A stretch of DNA of 64,000 bases from Undaria pinnatifida (GCA_012845835.1 JABAKD010000004.1:10358732-10422731), one strand, 5' to 3'; numbered from the stretch's first letter, positions 1 to 10,326 are shown. The notes: generated by a model not told the origin, from the sequence alone. Translations and numbers: made by a program.

Positions 1-197
1 CACGAGGGCCCCGCGGCCTCGGCATCCTCGCCACCTCCACCCGCTCGCAAGAATGAAGGCGGTGGAAGCGTGGCGGCGGGCGGAGGGTTGCGGGCGTTGT
101 CGCTGCGTGCGGTCCTCCACGCGGGGGGCAACAGGGGGGCGACGAGGCTAGAGGCGCTGGTTCTGGTGCTGGATGAAGACACGGGCCCTGCCGCCAG

Positions 198-1067
198 GTG
201 GGGCCACCCTTTGCGGACGCAGCTGCGGCGCCGGCGGTGGGTGTAGCGGCTGCGTCGACAATTGAGAGTGGTGGCCGCGTGTTGGGTCCATCCTTGGGGG
301 GGGCGGCAGCGGCGTTGGTGGTCGGTGGGGCGGTTGCGTCGACGGTCAAGGCTGGCGGAGCGCCGAAAGTGCCGGCAGTGCGCGAAGTCACAAGAAGGTT
401 GCGGGGGCTTGCGTTGGGGGCGCTGGCGAGCGAAGGCGGCGTTGGGCGCGAGCGTGTATCCGTTGCTCCGGGATCCGTCGTTTTCGGGAATAGAGGTAAC
501 CATGGGGGGCGCATGCGTGAGTGTCCGTTAGTCTCGGCGCACATCGTAGGAACTGGCATATCGGTCGCGCGTAGAGACACAGTTAGCCCTAGCGAGCGTG
601 TGCGACGTTCAGATTTTGACTCGGAGTGCGGACACGGCTCGACAGACGGCAAGCGCGCGCACGCCGAGTTGGATTCGGTGGTTGAGGCGTAGCGCGCCGC
701 GCAGGATAGCGTAGCGCGGTCGGTGTCGTCAACAGGTTCCGCGAATCTCGATGTGGCTGCCAGCACGGGGTCGTCTCTTTTTCGTGTCTGTGCCGGCAGT
801 GTTAAATTATTTACGTCTGCTATCGGATCCGCTCGCATTGCCCCACATATTCATCCTCACATCGTTCGTCATTGATTTGGTACCGTCAAGAACTTCCCTC
901 GTGTTGACCAGTTGTTCCGCGTTTTGGCACCGGGCTCTCCGGTGTGTGTTGCGCGGGGGGGTAATCTGATTGCTGAGCTTGTATACGGCAACCATCCGAG
1001 TGTCGCCCTCCATGCCGTTGCTGTTCACCAAAAGATATGTGCTGACATTGTGCACGGTCGGGCTTAG
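198..1067 (+). pseudogene. DIRS-type retroelement, region before and into the RT domain (broken)
   Basis: A single plus-strand reading frame runs from 198 into the reverse transcriptase at 1068 and is cut by three in-frame stops, near 690, 870 and 1065. The first 160 residues are rich in Ala, Gly and Val and resemble nothing I can name; they sit where a gag-like ORF would be. From about 879 the text becomes typical of the N-terminal RT region of DIRS-like elements, with short blocks such as LAPGSP, GGNLIAELVYGNHPSVAL and HQKICADIVHGRA. The true start is not determinable, because the frame is open to a stop near position 56 and the element's left end lies outside the window or was lost. Bases 1-197 are GC-rich with no separate gene seen. 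The continuity into the RT is seen directly; the gag-like role is inference. Confidence 0.6.
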
Positions 1068-2068
1068 GTGTTAAAATTTAGTTCCGCGTTTGATATTCGG
1101 GGTTTACGTGTTTCGCCGTTGGCCGTCGTACTTGTGCCTAAGTTTCGCATCATTCACGATCTCACTCTTGCGCGCGCGGGCGGCCATCCCAGCGTTAACG
1201 ACGACACCTATTTTTCCTCCGCCCCCTCCTGCGAGCTCGGTCATGTGCTTCAGAATGTGTTGTTACGGGTGTTGCTTTTGCGGCAGATGCACTGTCCCAC
1301 AGCTAGAATCGTCATTTGCCGCATTGACATGAAAGACGCCGTTCGTCAAGTCTTAGTTGACCCGGTAGGGGCGCCGGTGTTTGGGTACACGATGGGTGGA
1401 TACGTAGATGTGGATCTTCGTTGCAATTCGGGTGGCGTAATAGCCCCGGGTTCTGGGGGCTGATGCCTTCTGCGCTGGAACATGCCCACACCCACTCTAC
1501 GTTTCAGGGTGCGGCCGTTTCCTCACGAGGGGCGGCTGCCGTCGAACACGTGCGTCTTGCCCCGCCGCGGGGGGGTTCGGTTAGATCCCTCACTCGCGAT
1601 TGTGGAACCGTTTTCAGCAGCGGCGGCTACGACGGGAGTCGTTTTTTCGTGCGGTACTACGTAGACGACGGCATTCTTGTCGAGGTTCAGTGGTGGCCGG
1701 ACGGTCGTCGCTGTGTGCGGGCTGTGCAGTCGTTGGCGTCGGACCGATTCCGCTTGTTGGGCGTACGTGGCGCGTCCGACCCTCCTCGTTTGTCCGCCAG
1801 CAAAACCACTAACTGGGACACGCGTCTTGAAGTGCTAGGTTGGTTAGTGGACACAGAGGCGCTTACGGTGATGTCGCCGCCACATAGGCGCCTCAAGCTG
1901 CGATTGCTTTTAGCAGAGTGGCCCCCGACTCGCACCTATGCTTCAGCGAAGCAGGTGTCGCAGCTGGCGGGGATTTTCTCATGCACGTCTCTTTTGCCGT
2001 TGGTCCCGGTTGTTTTTCGTGCATCGTTTGTTGGCTTCGGTTGGGATGCTGCGCATCGCAGCCGGTGA
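1068..2068 (+). pseudogene. DIRS-type reverse transcriptase domain
   Basis: This is the polymerase domain of a tyrosine-recombinase retroelement. The part at 1068-1440 carries finger/palm motifs (VSPLAVVLVPKFRIIHDLT, a conserved SVNDD, and RIDMKDAVRQV with the first catalytic aspartate). A frameshift near 1430 moves the reading to the frame that opens at 1421, which continues with GWRNSPGFWGLMPSALEHAH and the catalytic box YYVDDGILVEV near 1653-1685, followed by LEVLGWLVDTE. The order and spacing match DIRS-like RTs rather than Copia, Gypsy or LINE RTs, in agreement with the recombinase found downstream. Upstream stops and this frameshift show the gene is dead. The next stretch, 1938-2153 in another frame, continues with MANPGRRVALGREFHADLEFWR, the linker to RNase H. 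Confidence 0.85.
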
Positions 2069-2556
2069 TCACTTCGCTGGCCGAATGGCCAATCCGGGGC
2101 GGCGTGTTGCCCTTGGGCGCGAGTTCCATGCGGATCTCGAGTTCTGGCGGTGATTTCTTGACAAAGGTGTCGACGCGCGCGGCGGGGTGTTGTCAACGCC
2201 AATGTATGATATGCTGGAGCGCCCGGAACAACGTACGTTGTTCTCTAACGCGTCAAAAAACGCCGTCGGGGCATACTGTCTCGAAACTGGTGTTTACTGG
2301 CGCTACCCCATGAACAGTCACAGTTTTGCGGCTCGAATTAGGCTGTCCGCGGCGTGGACGGCTTATCTATCAACGTGTCTGAACGTTTGAGCATGGTTGT
2401 GTCGGCGTTTGTCCTAGTGTCTTCGTGTGCCGATCGACCGTCAGCGAAGGGAGATTGTGTTTTGTTGCGAGGAGACAATGATACCGCCGTGCATTGGGTG
2501 CGGCGGTGTCGGGGGGGGCTGGAACCGCGTTCCGGTGCCCTCATGCGTCTCCTCGG
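2069..2556 (+). pseudogene. DIRS-type RNase H domain, first part, split by the Copia insertion
   Basis: Starting near 2187 the reading gives MYDMLERPEQRTLFSNASKNAVGAY, the first RNase H block. In this family the motif is normally FSDAS, so the first metal-binding Asp appears changed to Asn at 2247-2249. A frameshift near 2350 leads to the frame ending with GDCVLLRGDNDTAVHWVRR and SGALMRLLG at 2556. The very next base is the first base of a Copia LTR. The missing continuation (VLEESSGWHVEATHVRG) resumes at 9003-9060, after the other LTR, so the two parts are one domain split by a 6.4-kb insertion. The element was probably already frameshifted or has decayed since; order cannot be told from this copy alone. 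Confidence 0.8.
2552..2556. repeat. Target site duplication (left), CTCGG
   Basis: CTCGG lies directly before the left LTR and is repeated directly after the right LTR at 9003-9007. A 5-bp duplication is normal for Copia integration. Confidence 0.85.
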
Positions 2557-3010
2557 TGTTCGTGGTAGCGGCCGTGTGAATCGACTGAGTTAGTTGCGGT
2601 AGACCATCTGATTGGGTTATTTGAATAGCGGAACTGTCGATCTGAGGTTGCCGAGCTAGCACATAGGAATACTCTTTGCGGTGCTGCGGTAGTTCGGTAG
2701 ATTGTACACACTTAAGGGTTATACATTGGACCGTAGGAGTGTGTACATTGGACGGTAGGAGTATATATGGTACAACGGACAATTTTCAGATAGAATGCTC
2801 CCGCATGGTTGCTAGAGGTCGGATTAACGGCTTATTGCCGTGATCGGTACGTTGCATTGGTCCGATTGTGTGCATCTTTCCGAAGTGGCGTGGGAGCTCG
2901 TAGCCTTTATGCTCGCCCCACTCGTTCAATCCACTTCCCGACCTGTCTCTCCAGACCAAGGTCTCATTAATACAATATCTCTTTCTCCAGAAGTCACGGA
3001 TTTACCAACA
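2557..3010 (+). repeat. Copia 5' LTR (454 bp)
   Basis: It starts TGTTCGTGGTAG and ends TTTACCAACA, matching 8575-9002 nearly throughout. It is longer than the right LTR because of an internal tandem duplication of about 22 bp around ATTGGACCGTAGGAG (2727-2765) and a 4-bp insertion. A TATATAT stretch near 2760 could be the promoter TATA element; this is inference. Confidence 0.92.
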
Positions 3011-3098
3011 CGCTGTAGCGCATCAGCCGGCTACTGCTTCGTCTCCCTGGACTTGCTCGACTGGTCTGTCGAAGAAGGCTTGATCACCCTGCCTCATT

Positions 3099-4470
3099 AT
3101 GGCTGAACGGGGGAACGAGAACCCTGCGGTCAACCCATCTCAGGATGGATCGCAGGAGGTTGGTGAGAGGATGGGTTCCTTGGAGACACAGTTGTCTGAG
3201 CTTGCGACTCTAGTGTCATCTCAGCAAGATCTACTAAAGTCGCTCGTTGAGATGCAGCAAGGAAAGGAGAAGTGGAGTCATCTGGTTCTGAGCGTGTTGC
3301 ACCTAGAGACACCGGACTGGTGTGCACCAATCGGGTGCCACCGGCGGAGCCGCGGGAAGTATGAGCGGTGATGCCCAAGGCTTTGGCGTGTCCAGCATGC
3401 CGGTTGGGAGTAGGAGTGTTAGTTCAGGCTTGAACTCCCATGTATCTGCTGAAAATCGTTCCTCTGTTCCTGCAGTAAACTTCGGTTTGATTTACGGAAC
3501 TGTCGGTAGGGCTGCTGTAAGTAGCCAGTCCGCTGTTCCGCCCGCTCCTTCTCTGTCGAGTGAGTGGTGGGAGAACGTCGCCAGTGGAAACACACTGATT
3601 CCTGGGGCTGACATTACTGACACAGGAGAGAAGTTGGGTAGAGGTCCTTTTAAAGTTCCCAAAGCTCCTGTTTTTAACGGCAGCGACGTGTCGTACCCCT
3701 CATGATCGCTGAACTTTCTGCTGAGTGCCCGACACAACAACCTGTATGAGGCGTTTGTTTCCGAGATTGAGATTTCGATTGCAGGTATTGGTTTTGACTT
3801 GACCCCTGGATAGAGAAGGGTTTCAATGTGGGCGTGATTCGCCAGGCGGAGATGGCTTGGTGGTTTCTGTTCGACTGCTTAAAGAAGGATAGTCTGAAAA
3901 CCATGGCCAGGCACGCTGGTCCCCCCAGCAATGCGTTTCGTGTGCTGAAGGACCATTTTCTGCCGTTGAGCCAGAGTCAGATTCGTGTGCAGGAGGAGAA
4001 ACTGAAGTCACTGCGCATGCGTTCGAACGAAAATCCCGCAACCTTCTTTGCATCCATGAGAGAGACGCGTGGTGTTCTGCAAATGCTTGGAGTCAAGAAA
4101 GGTGACAGGGCTTGAAGTCAAGAAGGATGACAGGGAGGTGTGTAATCTGATGCTTGAAGGGCTGTCGCACGAGCACAAGACTTTGCGTGTGACCCTTGTA
4201 GTGTCCTGTCCGAATGACCCATCGTTCATCGAGACTAAAGTGCGTGAACGTTACCTAGACTTGCAGGCATAGGGTGGTTCGAAGAAGCACAGTAGTGTTG
4301 CTCTGGTGTCTAGGACTGAGAGGAAGAGTAGTAAGAAGCACAACAAGCCGAAGTCCAACCCCGAGTCTGCTTCGTCCAAGAAAAAGATTTTTCAGGGGAA
4401 GTGTTTCAAATGTAGGGAGAAGGATCACTTGAGGAAGACCTGTCTGGCTCGCATCGTTGCTCATTCTACA
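3099..4470 (+). pseudogene. Copia gag, with zinc knuckle
   Basis: This is the capsid/nucleocapsid polyprotein region. Reading begins MAERGNENPAVNPSQDGS at 3099, about 90 bp after the LTR, with a coiled-coil-like stretch (MGSLETQLSELATLVSSQQD). It then moves through several frames: 3322-3705 (continuing past its TGA to about 3810), 3828-4115, 4069-4272 and 4306 onward. The middle part (AEMAWWFLFDCLKKDS, VLKDHFLPLSQSQIRVQEEK, NENPATFFASMRETRGVLQML) looks like a capsid-type gag. The CCHC knuckle CFKCREKDHLRKTC (C-x2-C-x4-H-x4-C) is at 4402-4443. At least three frameshifts and three stops make it nonfunctional. A short repeat (GLEVKKDD following LGVKKGD) near 4100-4130 may be a local duplication causing one frameshift. 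Confidence 0.88.
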
Positions 4471-4839
4471 CAGACTGGGAAATCCGAGGTCGACGAAAAT
4501 GAGAGCGGTGAGAAGTCTGACGTTTCCTATTTGGAGTGTCTGCTAGCACACCGGAATGATGTAATTGTGCAGGCATGTGAAGAGTTGGGCAGTATGATGT
4601 ATGATGTTTCTGGTTTGAAGTGTCTGCTAACATCACGAGATGATCTGATTTTGAGCGCTGTCAACAAGGATATGACTATGAACGCTGCTAACAAGTCTAA
4701 GTATTTCGAGGAATGGTATGCGGACACGGGCACTGCTTTTCACGTGACAGATTCTCTCCCTTGCATGAAGGATTTGAAGCCTTGCCAGAAGAACGTTAAC
4801 AGGATTGGTGGCGTGTCTTGTGAGGTAGAATTCTCTTGA
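4471..4839 (+). pseudogene. Copia aspartic protease region
   Basis: It continues in frame from the zinc knuckle. A spacer with two related copies of an LxCLLAHRNDVIV / LKCLLTSRDDLIL motif leads to EEWYADTGTAFHVTDS, where the catalytic DTG triplet is at 4723-4731. The polyprotein would be cleaved by this dimeric retropepsin. The frame ends at a TGA at 4837-4839, and the following reading (4849 on) supplies the rest of the protease fold (VSVELKNVLYFPNLGYNLYS). The duplicated ~34-residue spacer is seen directly; its meaning is unknown. Confidence 0.88.
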
Positions 4840-4848
4840 AGACTGGAG

Positions 4849-6150
4849 TTGGTGTTTGTGACTGCTGACAACGAGGTTTCAGTAGAGCTGAAGAACGTGC
4901 TGTACTTCCCCAACTTGGGATACAACCTCTATTCCCCGAGTGCAGAGTTTGATGGCGAGTCATGGAATGGTCTTGGTGGTCCTGATGGCGTTATGACTGC
5001 TTTTCAAGTACAAGTCACTTTTCAGAACTTTCATGGCATGCTGATTGCGACTGCATATCGTCTAGGAGAAGACTCTATTGGTACGGTGTTGGCTGCCCTC
5101 ACTCCTTCAAACACTAAGCATGAAACCATGATGGATGTGAACGAGTTCCACAACAGTTATGCTCATTCGCACGAGGAGTTGCTTCGTACTACTGCAAAGC
5201 GACTAGATACCGAGTTGGTTAGTGACATGCATGCCTGTACGGGATGTTCAATGTCGAAGGCTATTAGGAAAGGAATTTCTCATGAAACTGAACGTAGATC
5301 AAATAAAAAGTTGGGCAGAATTTTTGTTGACCTGGGAGGGAGGAAGGACGTTGCGTCCGTAGGGGGTAGACATTACCCCATGATTGTGATGGATGATTTC
5401 ACAAGGCGTGCATGGATGCATTTCCAGATAAATAAATCAGACGCTGGCAGTGCTTTCCGAAGTTCTCTTGCGAGTGTGCGTGCTGATGGGATCCCATCAT
5501 TGGTTGAGATTGTTAGATCTGACAATGGAGGGGAGTTTTTCGGGGGCGAATTCGCATCTGTGTGCAATGAGCTTTCGATCAAACAAGAGTGCACTCCGGC
5601 TTATAGTCCGCAATATAATGGTGTTGCAGAGCGTAGGTTGGGATTTATTGAGGAGGCCGCGATGGCGGCTCGTATTCAGGCGAAAGCTCTTTTGGGACAT
5701 GTGCAGTTACCTAAGACTGACAACCTCTGAGCTGAAGCTATGCACTGGGCTTTCAAAGCAATGGACCACACGGCATGTTCTGCTAACCCTGACTCTAAGT
5801 CACCGTATGAGATGTAGTATGGAGAACCTCGTCCTGCTAGACCGTATCCGGTTTTGAAACCGGCGTACTGCAGGTGGCAGCTACCGTCGAAGCTGTTCCC
5901 GAAGGGTGAGAGTTGCGTTTATGTCGGTCCTTCGAGAGACCACCCCCGTTATTGCCATAGAGTACTTACGAGGGCTGGGACTATTCAGAAAACGAGAGAT
6001 GTGGCGTGGGAGGTGTTGCCGTCACAGCTCCCTCCACTGCAACCTTCCTTGCAGATAGAGGTGCAGAGGAGGGAGGAGAGGAAAGTAAAGACGATACAGA
6101 AGCCGAGGTATGGCCGATTGTTGGGAGAGGAGTTGCCCACACACTTCTAA
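4849..6150 (+). pseudogene. Copia integrase
   Basis: This would insert the cDNA into the host genome. It opens with the protease tail, then a pre-integrase zinc-binding region (FHNSYAHSHEELL ... CTGCSMSKA, an HHCC-type arrangement). The catalytic core follows: first Asp in RIFVDLGG at 5329, second Asp in RSDNGGEF at 5521, and Glu in NGVAERRLGF at 5629. The last spacing is exactly 35 intervening residues, as in DD35E integrases. Stops at about 5728 and 5815 interrupt the frame, and homology resumes with YGEPRPARPYPVLKPAYCRW and FPKGESCVYVGPSRDHP. The stretch 6151-6669 is an acidic, Pro/Ser-rich linker (MSSPAPETDGKG, then VAELADFNTPAHETDEV) between integrase and RT. All catalytic residues survive although the gene is broken. 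Confidence 0.92.
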
Positions 6151-6669
6151 GACATGATGTAACGGCTTCTGGTGCAGGAATCAATGAGGTTGTCAGTGTT
6201 GATGCAGGCAGTGTAGGCCAATCCCCCTCTGTTCCATCCTCCCCCTCTGAACCGTGATCGATCGTGAACAATTCCTCTGATAGAGCAGCTCCCTCTATGT
6301 CTTCTCCAGCGCCTGAGACTGATGGGAAGGGGCAGGGAGGGCAGGAGGCAGGGGAGGTAGAGATGGGGAATCCGGGAGGGGATGATGATGTAGAGTCGAT
6401 TGGGTCGGGAGGGCCGGTAGAGGCGGAGGCACTCCCTCCAGCCACTCGTCGTCCGCGGCATGTCGCTGAGCTTGCTGACTTTAATACTCCTGCGCATGAG
6501 ACTGATGAAGTAAGAGACGGTAGAACTCGCGCGCAAACCCGTGCAGTTAACCAGCAGAACGTACCCGGCCTTGTGGCCACCCTAGGACCCATCTCCGCAT
6601 CAGAGATAGTATATACACTTGTAGCGGAGCAGAGAGCTGGTACCAAGATCGAATTGCCAAAATAACTGG

Positions 6670-7483
6670 TGCAGGAGATGTTGAGTCAGAGCCTGGTAGC
6701 TATCAAGAAACCCAGCAATCAAAGTACGCCAATATTTGGGAAGTAGCCGGGTCTGCCGAAATTGAAGGCTTGATATGAGCAGGAACGTTCACGTTAGCAG
6801 TAAAGGTTCCAGTAGGCTGTAATTTGATTGATGCTAGATGGGTTTTCAAATGAAAAGCAGACGAAACAGGGAAGATAGTAAAGGCCAAGGCTAGGCTTGC
6901 AGCGAAGGGTTTCAAGCAGAATTATGTTGTGGACTATCTTGAGACTTTCTTGCCTACCGCAAATGCTGCATCTCAGCGATTGTTAACAGTGTTGGCGTGC
7001 AAGTACAACGTGGAATTACTCCACTGGGATATTGAGCAAGCGGAATTGGATCACGAGGTGTTCATGAAGTTGCCTCCTGGCTGCGGTTCGATGTCAAGAG
7101 AGGTTGCCCGTTTGAACAAGAGTTTGTACGGATTGAAGCAGGCATCTAGAACATTCTACAAGAGGCTAGTATCGGACCTGAAGAGGGTTGGTTTCGAGCA
7201 GTCTATGCCTGACCCCTGTGTCCTGCGTTTCATGATGGGAGACGAGGTCGTGGGGATGGTCGCGATTCACGTGGATGATATTGTGTATGCAGAAACTAAG
7301 AGTCTGGCTAAGGTGATTGTGGAAGCACTAGGTGACTCTCTTCCTACGAAGAATTTGGGTGAGGTCAAGCTTTTCTTGGTAGCGAATTTATTCGCGACCG
7401 CGAGGCAGGCACGATTGAGATGTCTCAATAGGGTTGCATCAGGAGTATCCTCGAGAGATTCAATATTTGTCGCACCAGCTTGA
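6670..7483 (+). pseudogene. Copia reverse transcriptase
   Basis: Typical Copia RT text starts near 6740 (EVAGSAEIEGL, then LIDARWVFK, KAKARLAAKGFKQNYVVDYLETF). It contains stops before 6929 and is open from 6929 to 7483. Diagnostic blocks are LLHWDIEQAELDHEVFMKLPPG, LNKSLYGLKQASRTFYKRL and the catalytic HVDDIVYA, whose Asp pair is at 7274-7279. After GEVKLF the frame degrades (stop at 7481, frameshift around 7380-7440). It is followed directly by the RNase H region. Confidence 0.93.
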
Positions 7484-7574
7484 TCCCTGCTTTCCTTGCC
7501 AACGATGACAGGTCCTTGAAGGAGGATGAGAGGGCAGGAGATGTGCCGTTCCGAGAGGTGGGGGGGGTGCTGAT

Positions 7575-8495
7575 GTGGATCGCCAGCCAGACGAGGCCCG
7601 AATCTTGAATGCTGTGCGGGCTGTGGCGAGGCAATCTCACGAGCCAAAAAGAAGCCACTGGAAGGCAGCCCAGAAGATCCTGAATTATCTTCTGGAAACG
7701 GCGCATCTAACTCCGAAGTTCAAGCAGGACAGTTCGGTAGACGTAGGCACGTTGGTGTACGTAGATGCCGACTTTGTGAGCAAGGCCACTGGCCGTAGAT
7801 CAGTTTTGGGAGCGACGGTGTTTGTGGCTGCAATGCTTGTGGTTTGGATTTCTAGGACGCAAAAATGCGTTTCACAGTCGACTTCTGAAGCAGAGTATCT
7901 TGCGATGGGCGATGGTGTGAAGGAGGCTCTGTTTGTGATCGGAATGTTTCAGTTCCTGACCCAGGCTACGGTAGGGGGGTCCCCTTTTGGGCCTTTTATT
8001 TCAGTGGCTAGGGGTTACTCGCGCGAGTAACCCCTTTGTTTCTATGCGATATTACGTTTTCTTCATGTTTACATTGACGAAATCAATCCGCAATGCAAAG
8101 GTGATCTAAGCTGCGCCAAAACAAGTGCCTAAACCATCTTCATCCGTAGGGTACAGAGCCACTCGTGCGAGTGGCTCAAACACATCAGTGAAAATAGGGG
8201 TACCGCCCCTACCGTAGCCTTGGTCTCCTGAGACCTAGTAGGAAGCCTGGTAAGATCGACGTCCTTGACGACAACGAAGGAGCGATTGCGCTTGCAGAGA
8301 ATCCGCTTAGCTCGTGTTGGAGTAAGCACATCGACGTGAGGCACCACGTTTGGAAATTTGACCGAGGAGGGTATGATCGAGGTCACGCATGTTCCCAGCG
8401 AAAAGCAGCATGCGAAAATCCTCACGAAGGCTCTGCCGAGAGATCTTTTGGAAGTTCACCGCGATTTTGCACTTGGCTCGAGGGATGAGAAGTAG
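7575..8495 (+). pseudogene. Copia RNase H, split by a MITE
   Basis: The first half (7575-7966) carries AAQKILNYLLETAHLTPKF, the catalytic VDADF and CVSQSTSEAEYLAMGDGVKEA. A 250-bp TIR element then interrupts the gene (7967-8216). The second half resumes on the other side with VLDDNEGAIALAENPLSS, SKHIDVRHH and, in a neighbouring frame, IEVTHVPSEKQHAKILTKALPRDLLEVHRDFAL, which is the usual C-terminal Copia motif. The stop is near 8495. Frame differences between the pieces show extra small indels. Confidence 0.9.
7967..8216. mobile_element. MITE-like TIR element, copy 1 (250 bp)
   Basis: The terminal inverted repeat is TACGGTAGGGG at the left and its complement CCCCTACCGTA at the right, with weaker inverted similarity over the next ~30 bases. 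Flanks GGC/GCC extend the palindrome, so the exact end and target duplication cannot be fixed (TA is possible). Inside are two strong hairpins: a 26-bp perfect palindrome at 8010-8035 (arm AGGGGTTACTCGC) and a 22-bp one at 8156-8177 (arm GAGCCACTCG). It carries no ORF. It splits the Copia RNase H coding sequence. A second, shorter copy lies at 31405-31590. Confidence 0.8.
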
Positions 8496-8560
8496 AAGTC
8501 TGAGTCGTTTTTTATTGATTGTTTTCTTTGATAAATATGTTTGGTCTAGTAGTTACAACG

Positions 8561-8574
8561 ACCCCTAGGGAGGG
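8561..8574 (+). other. Copia polypurine tract
   Basis: The bases directly before the right LTR end in CTAGGGAGGG, a purine run in the expected position for plus-strand priming. Confidence 0.6.
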
Positions 8575-9002
8575 TGTTCGTGATAGCGGCCGTATGTATT
8601 GACTGAGTTGCGGTAGACCATCTGATTGGATTATTTGAATAGCGGAACTGTCGATCTGAGGTTGCCGAGCTAGCACATAGGAATACTCTTCGTGGTGCTG
8701 CGGTAGTTCGGTAGATTGTACACACCTAAGGGTTATACATTGGACCGTAGGAGTATGTATGGTACATCGCACAATTGTCAGGTAGAGTACTCCCGTATTG
8801 TTGCTAGAGGTCGGATTAACGGCTTATTGTCGTGATCGGTACGTTGCAATGGTCCGATTGTGTGCATCTTTTCGAAGTGGCGTGGGAGCTCGCAGCCTTT
8901 GTGCTCGCCCCACTCGTTCACTCCACTTCCCGACCTGTCTCTCCAGACCAACGTCTCACTAATACTATAGCTCTTTCTCCAGAAGTTCAGGATTTACCAA
9001 CA
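8575..9002 (+). repeat. Copia 3' LTR (428 bp)
   Basis: It starts TGTTCGTGATAG and ends TTTACCAACA, colinear with 2557-3010. It lacks the 22-bp internal duplication of the left LTR. The flanking CTCGG at 9003-9007 is the second copy of the target duplication. Confidence 0.92.
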
Positions 9003-9144
9003 CTCGGCGTTCTCGAAGAGTCATCTGGATGGCATGTCGAGGCGACGCATGTGCGTGGTATCACAACGCAACCACCGACGGTATCTCTCGCTGGAATCGC
9101 GGCTCCGTGCTTGATAATTTGCGCGCCGTTCGTCCCAACATCCC
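9003..9144 (+). pseudogene. DIRS-type RNase H domain, second part
   Basis: The first bases after the Copia LTR read VLEESSGWHVEATHVRG, the direct continuation of SGALMRLLG at 2556. A frameshift near 9060 leads to NATTDGISRWNRGSVLDN and WQVRELG, open to 9274; AADxISR is the usual form of the last RNase H motif, here TTDGISR. The domain overlaps the start of the recombinase frame. Confidence 0.82.
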
Positions 9145-10326
9145 GTGGCAGGTTCGAGAACTGGGTACCATTGGCATTTCTCTCTGTACTTCGGTGTTGG
9201 CCTCGGACTCATGCGACACGCCGTTGCGGCCTCGACTGAAAGAGCTTATTTGGGGTATTTTGGCGCACAGGTAGACTTTCGGGTACGTTCTGGTGTTCCA
9301 GTCTTTCTTGATCGTGGCATTGACGGTATGACCAACGTGTGGCATTTGGTTGAGTACGTGGCGTACGCGTTTGCTACCAGGAAACTGCGGTCGGCGACCA
9401 TCGAAAGCCATCTGTCGGCCATCAAGTTTTTTCAACGCATTTCACGCGGTTTCGAGCTCGACACCACTTCCCCCTTCATCGCGAGCGCCCCCCACGATGC
9501 GGCGCGCTCGCATGCCGAAGTGGGTAATCAGGCGACCGTGCCTCGGCCCTTATCGTGGGCTATGTTGCTTGCTGGAGAAACTTTGATCCCTGCTTGGCGT
9601 AATGAGGGGCACGTGTTGTGGCTTGCGTTGTGTGCGTCGTATTGTTTTTTGATCCTCGCGTCTGAAATGTTCGCGGAAACCCGGTCGCGTATCCACGAAA
9701 CGTATTGTTTACGGCGGGGAGACGTGTCTTTCTTTCGCGGTCGGGCGCAGTTGGGGGTGGCGCAATGGTCGAGCGCCGACCGCGTCGAGGTTCGATTTCG
9801 TGGGTCCAAGGGCGACCAGTTGCGCAAAGGGGCGGTTATTTCGCGCGTTCGGGCGGTCTCACCGAGACCCGTGGGGGGCGGTGGCGGTGCTGTCGATCTT
9901 ATGCTCGAGTTGATGCCTTGTTATTTTTTTTTTGCCCTCGTCGGCTTCCCTGGTGGCGTATGGCAGTGGCGGTGGCAGATGGTCCATGTGGACGAAGCAA
10001 CAAGCGACGGTAGCCCTGCGAGAAGTGGTCGCGTTGGCGAGCGTGCGGGCGGATGAGTACGCTCTGCACTCCCTTAGGATTGGAGGCGCAGCGCACTTGT
10101 CAGCAGGGGGTGCCCCCCCAGAGACGTTGCAACGGGAGGGCCGGTGGGCGTCTGATGCGCATAGGCGTACGTTCGTAGCCACGGGAAGGATGCCAGCTGG
10201 GTAGAAAATGTAATGGCCCAAGAGGGGGTGGGTAACGGGATCCAGCCGGGGCAGGGTACAGAATGGGGGCAAGTGTACCCATTCCAAAGCCGGAGGGGTA
10301 GAAGTCGACGTAACTACTTCAGCTAG
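9145..10326 (+). pseudogene. DIRS-type tyrosine recombinase (YR), inactive
   Basis: DIRS-type elements integrate a circular intermediate with a tyrosine recombinase instead of an integrase. The N-terminal part (VAASTERAYLGYFGAQVDF, TIESHLSAIKFFQRISRG) looks like the SAM-like core-binding domain. The catalytic domain includes YCFLILASEMFAETRSR, LHSLRIGGAAHLSAGG and EGRWASDAHRRTF. The HxxR box is intact (His 10067, Arg 10076). The first catalytic Arg, expected in the FLLRASE-type block, reads Leu (CTC at 9655-9657). The expected nucleophile Tyr reads His (CAT at 10160-10162). A frameshift lies between about 9850 and 9990. The frame after it runs, past the stop at 10204, to a stop at 10324-10326 (VMAQEGVGNGI ... 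RRNYFS). The residue losses are judged from remembered family motifs. Confidence 0.82.

Larger units (their letters stand above)
2557..9002 (+). mobile_element. Copia (Ty1-type) LTR retrotransposon, 6,446 bp, decayed, nested in a DIRS-type element
   Basis: Two long terminal repeats (2557-3010 and 8575-9002) bracket gag with a zinc knuckle, an aspartic protease, integrase, reverse transcriptase and RNase H in that order. Integrase before RT defines Copia. The LTRs start TGTT and end AACA, and a 5-bp CTCGG duplication flanks the whole. A purine-rich tract precedes the right LTR. The coding region is broken by about a dozen stops and frameshifts and by a 250-bp MITE inside RNase H (7967-8216). 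By hand I count about 30 substitutions plus two gaps between the LTRs, roughly 7 percent, so the insertion is not recent. It sits in the sense orientation inside the RNase H domain of the DIRS-type element. Confidence 0.93.

Noticed and set aside
5981-6646. 221-codon minus-strand frame rich in Ser and Pro
   Set aside because: It is antisense to the acidic linker between Copia integrase and RT.
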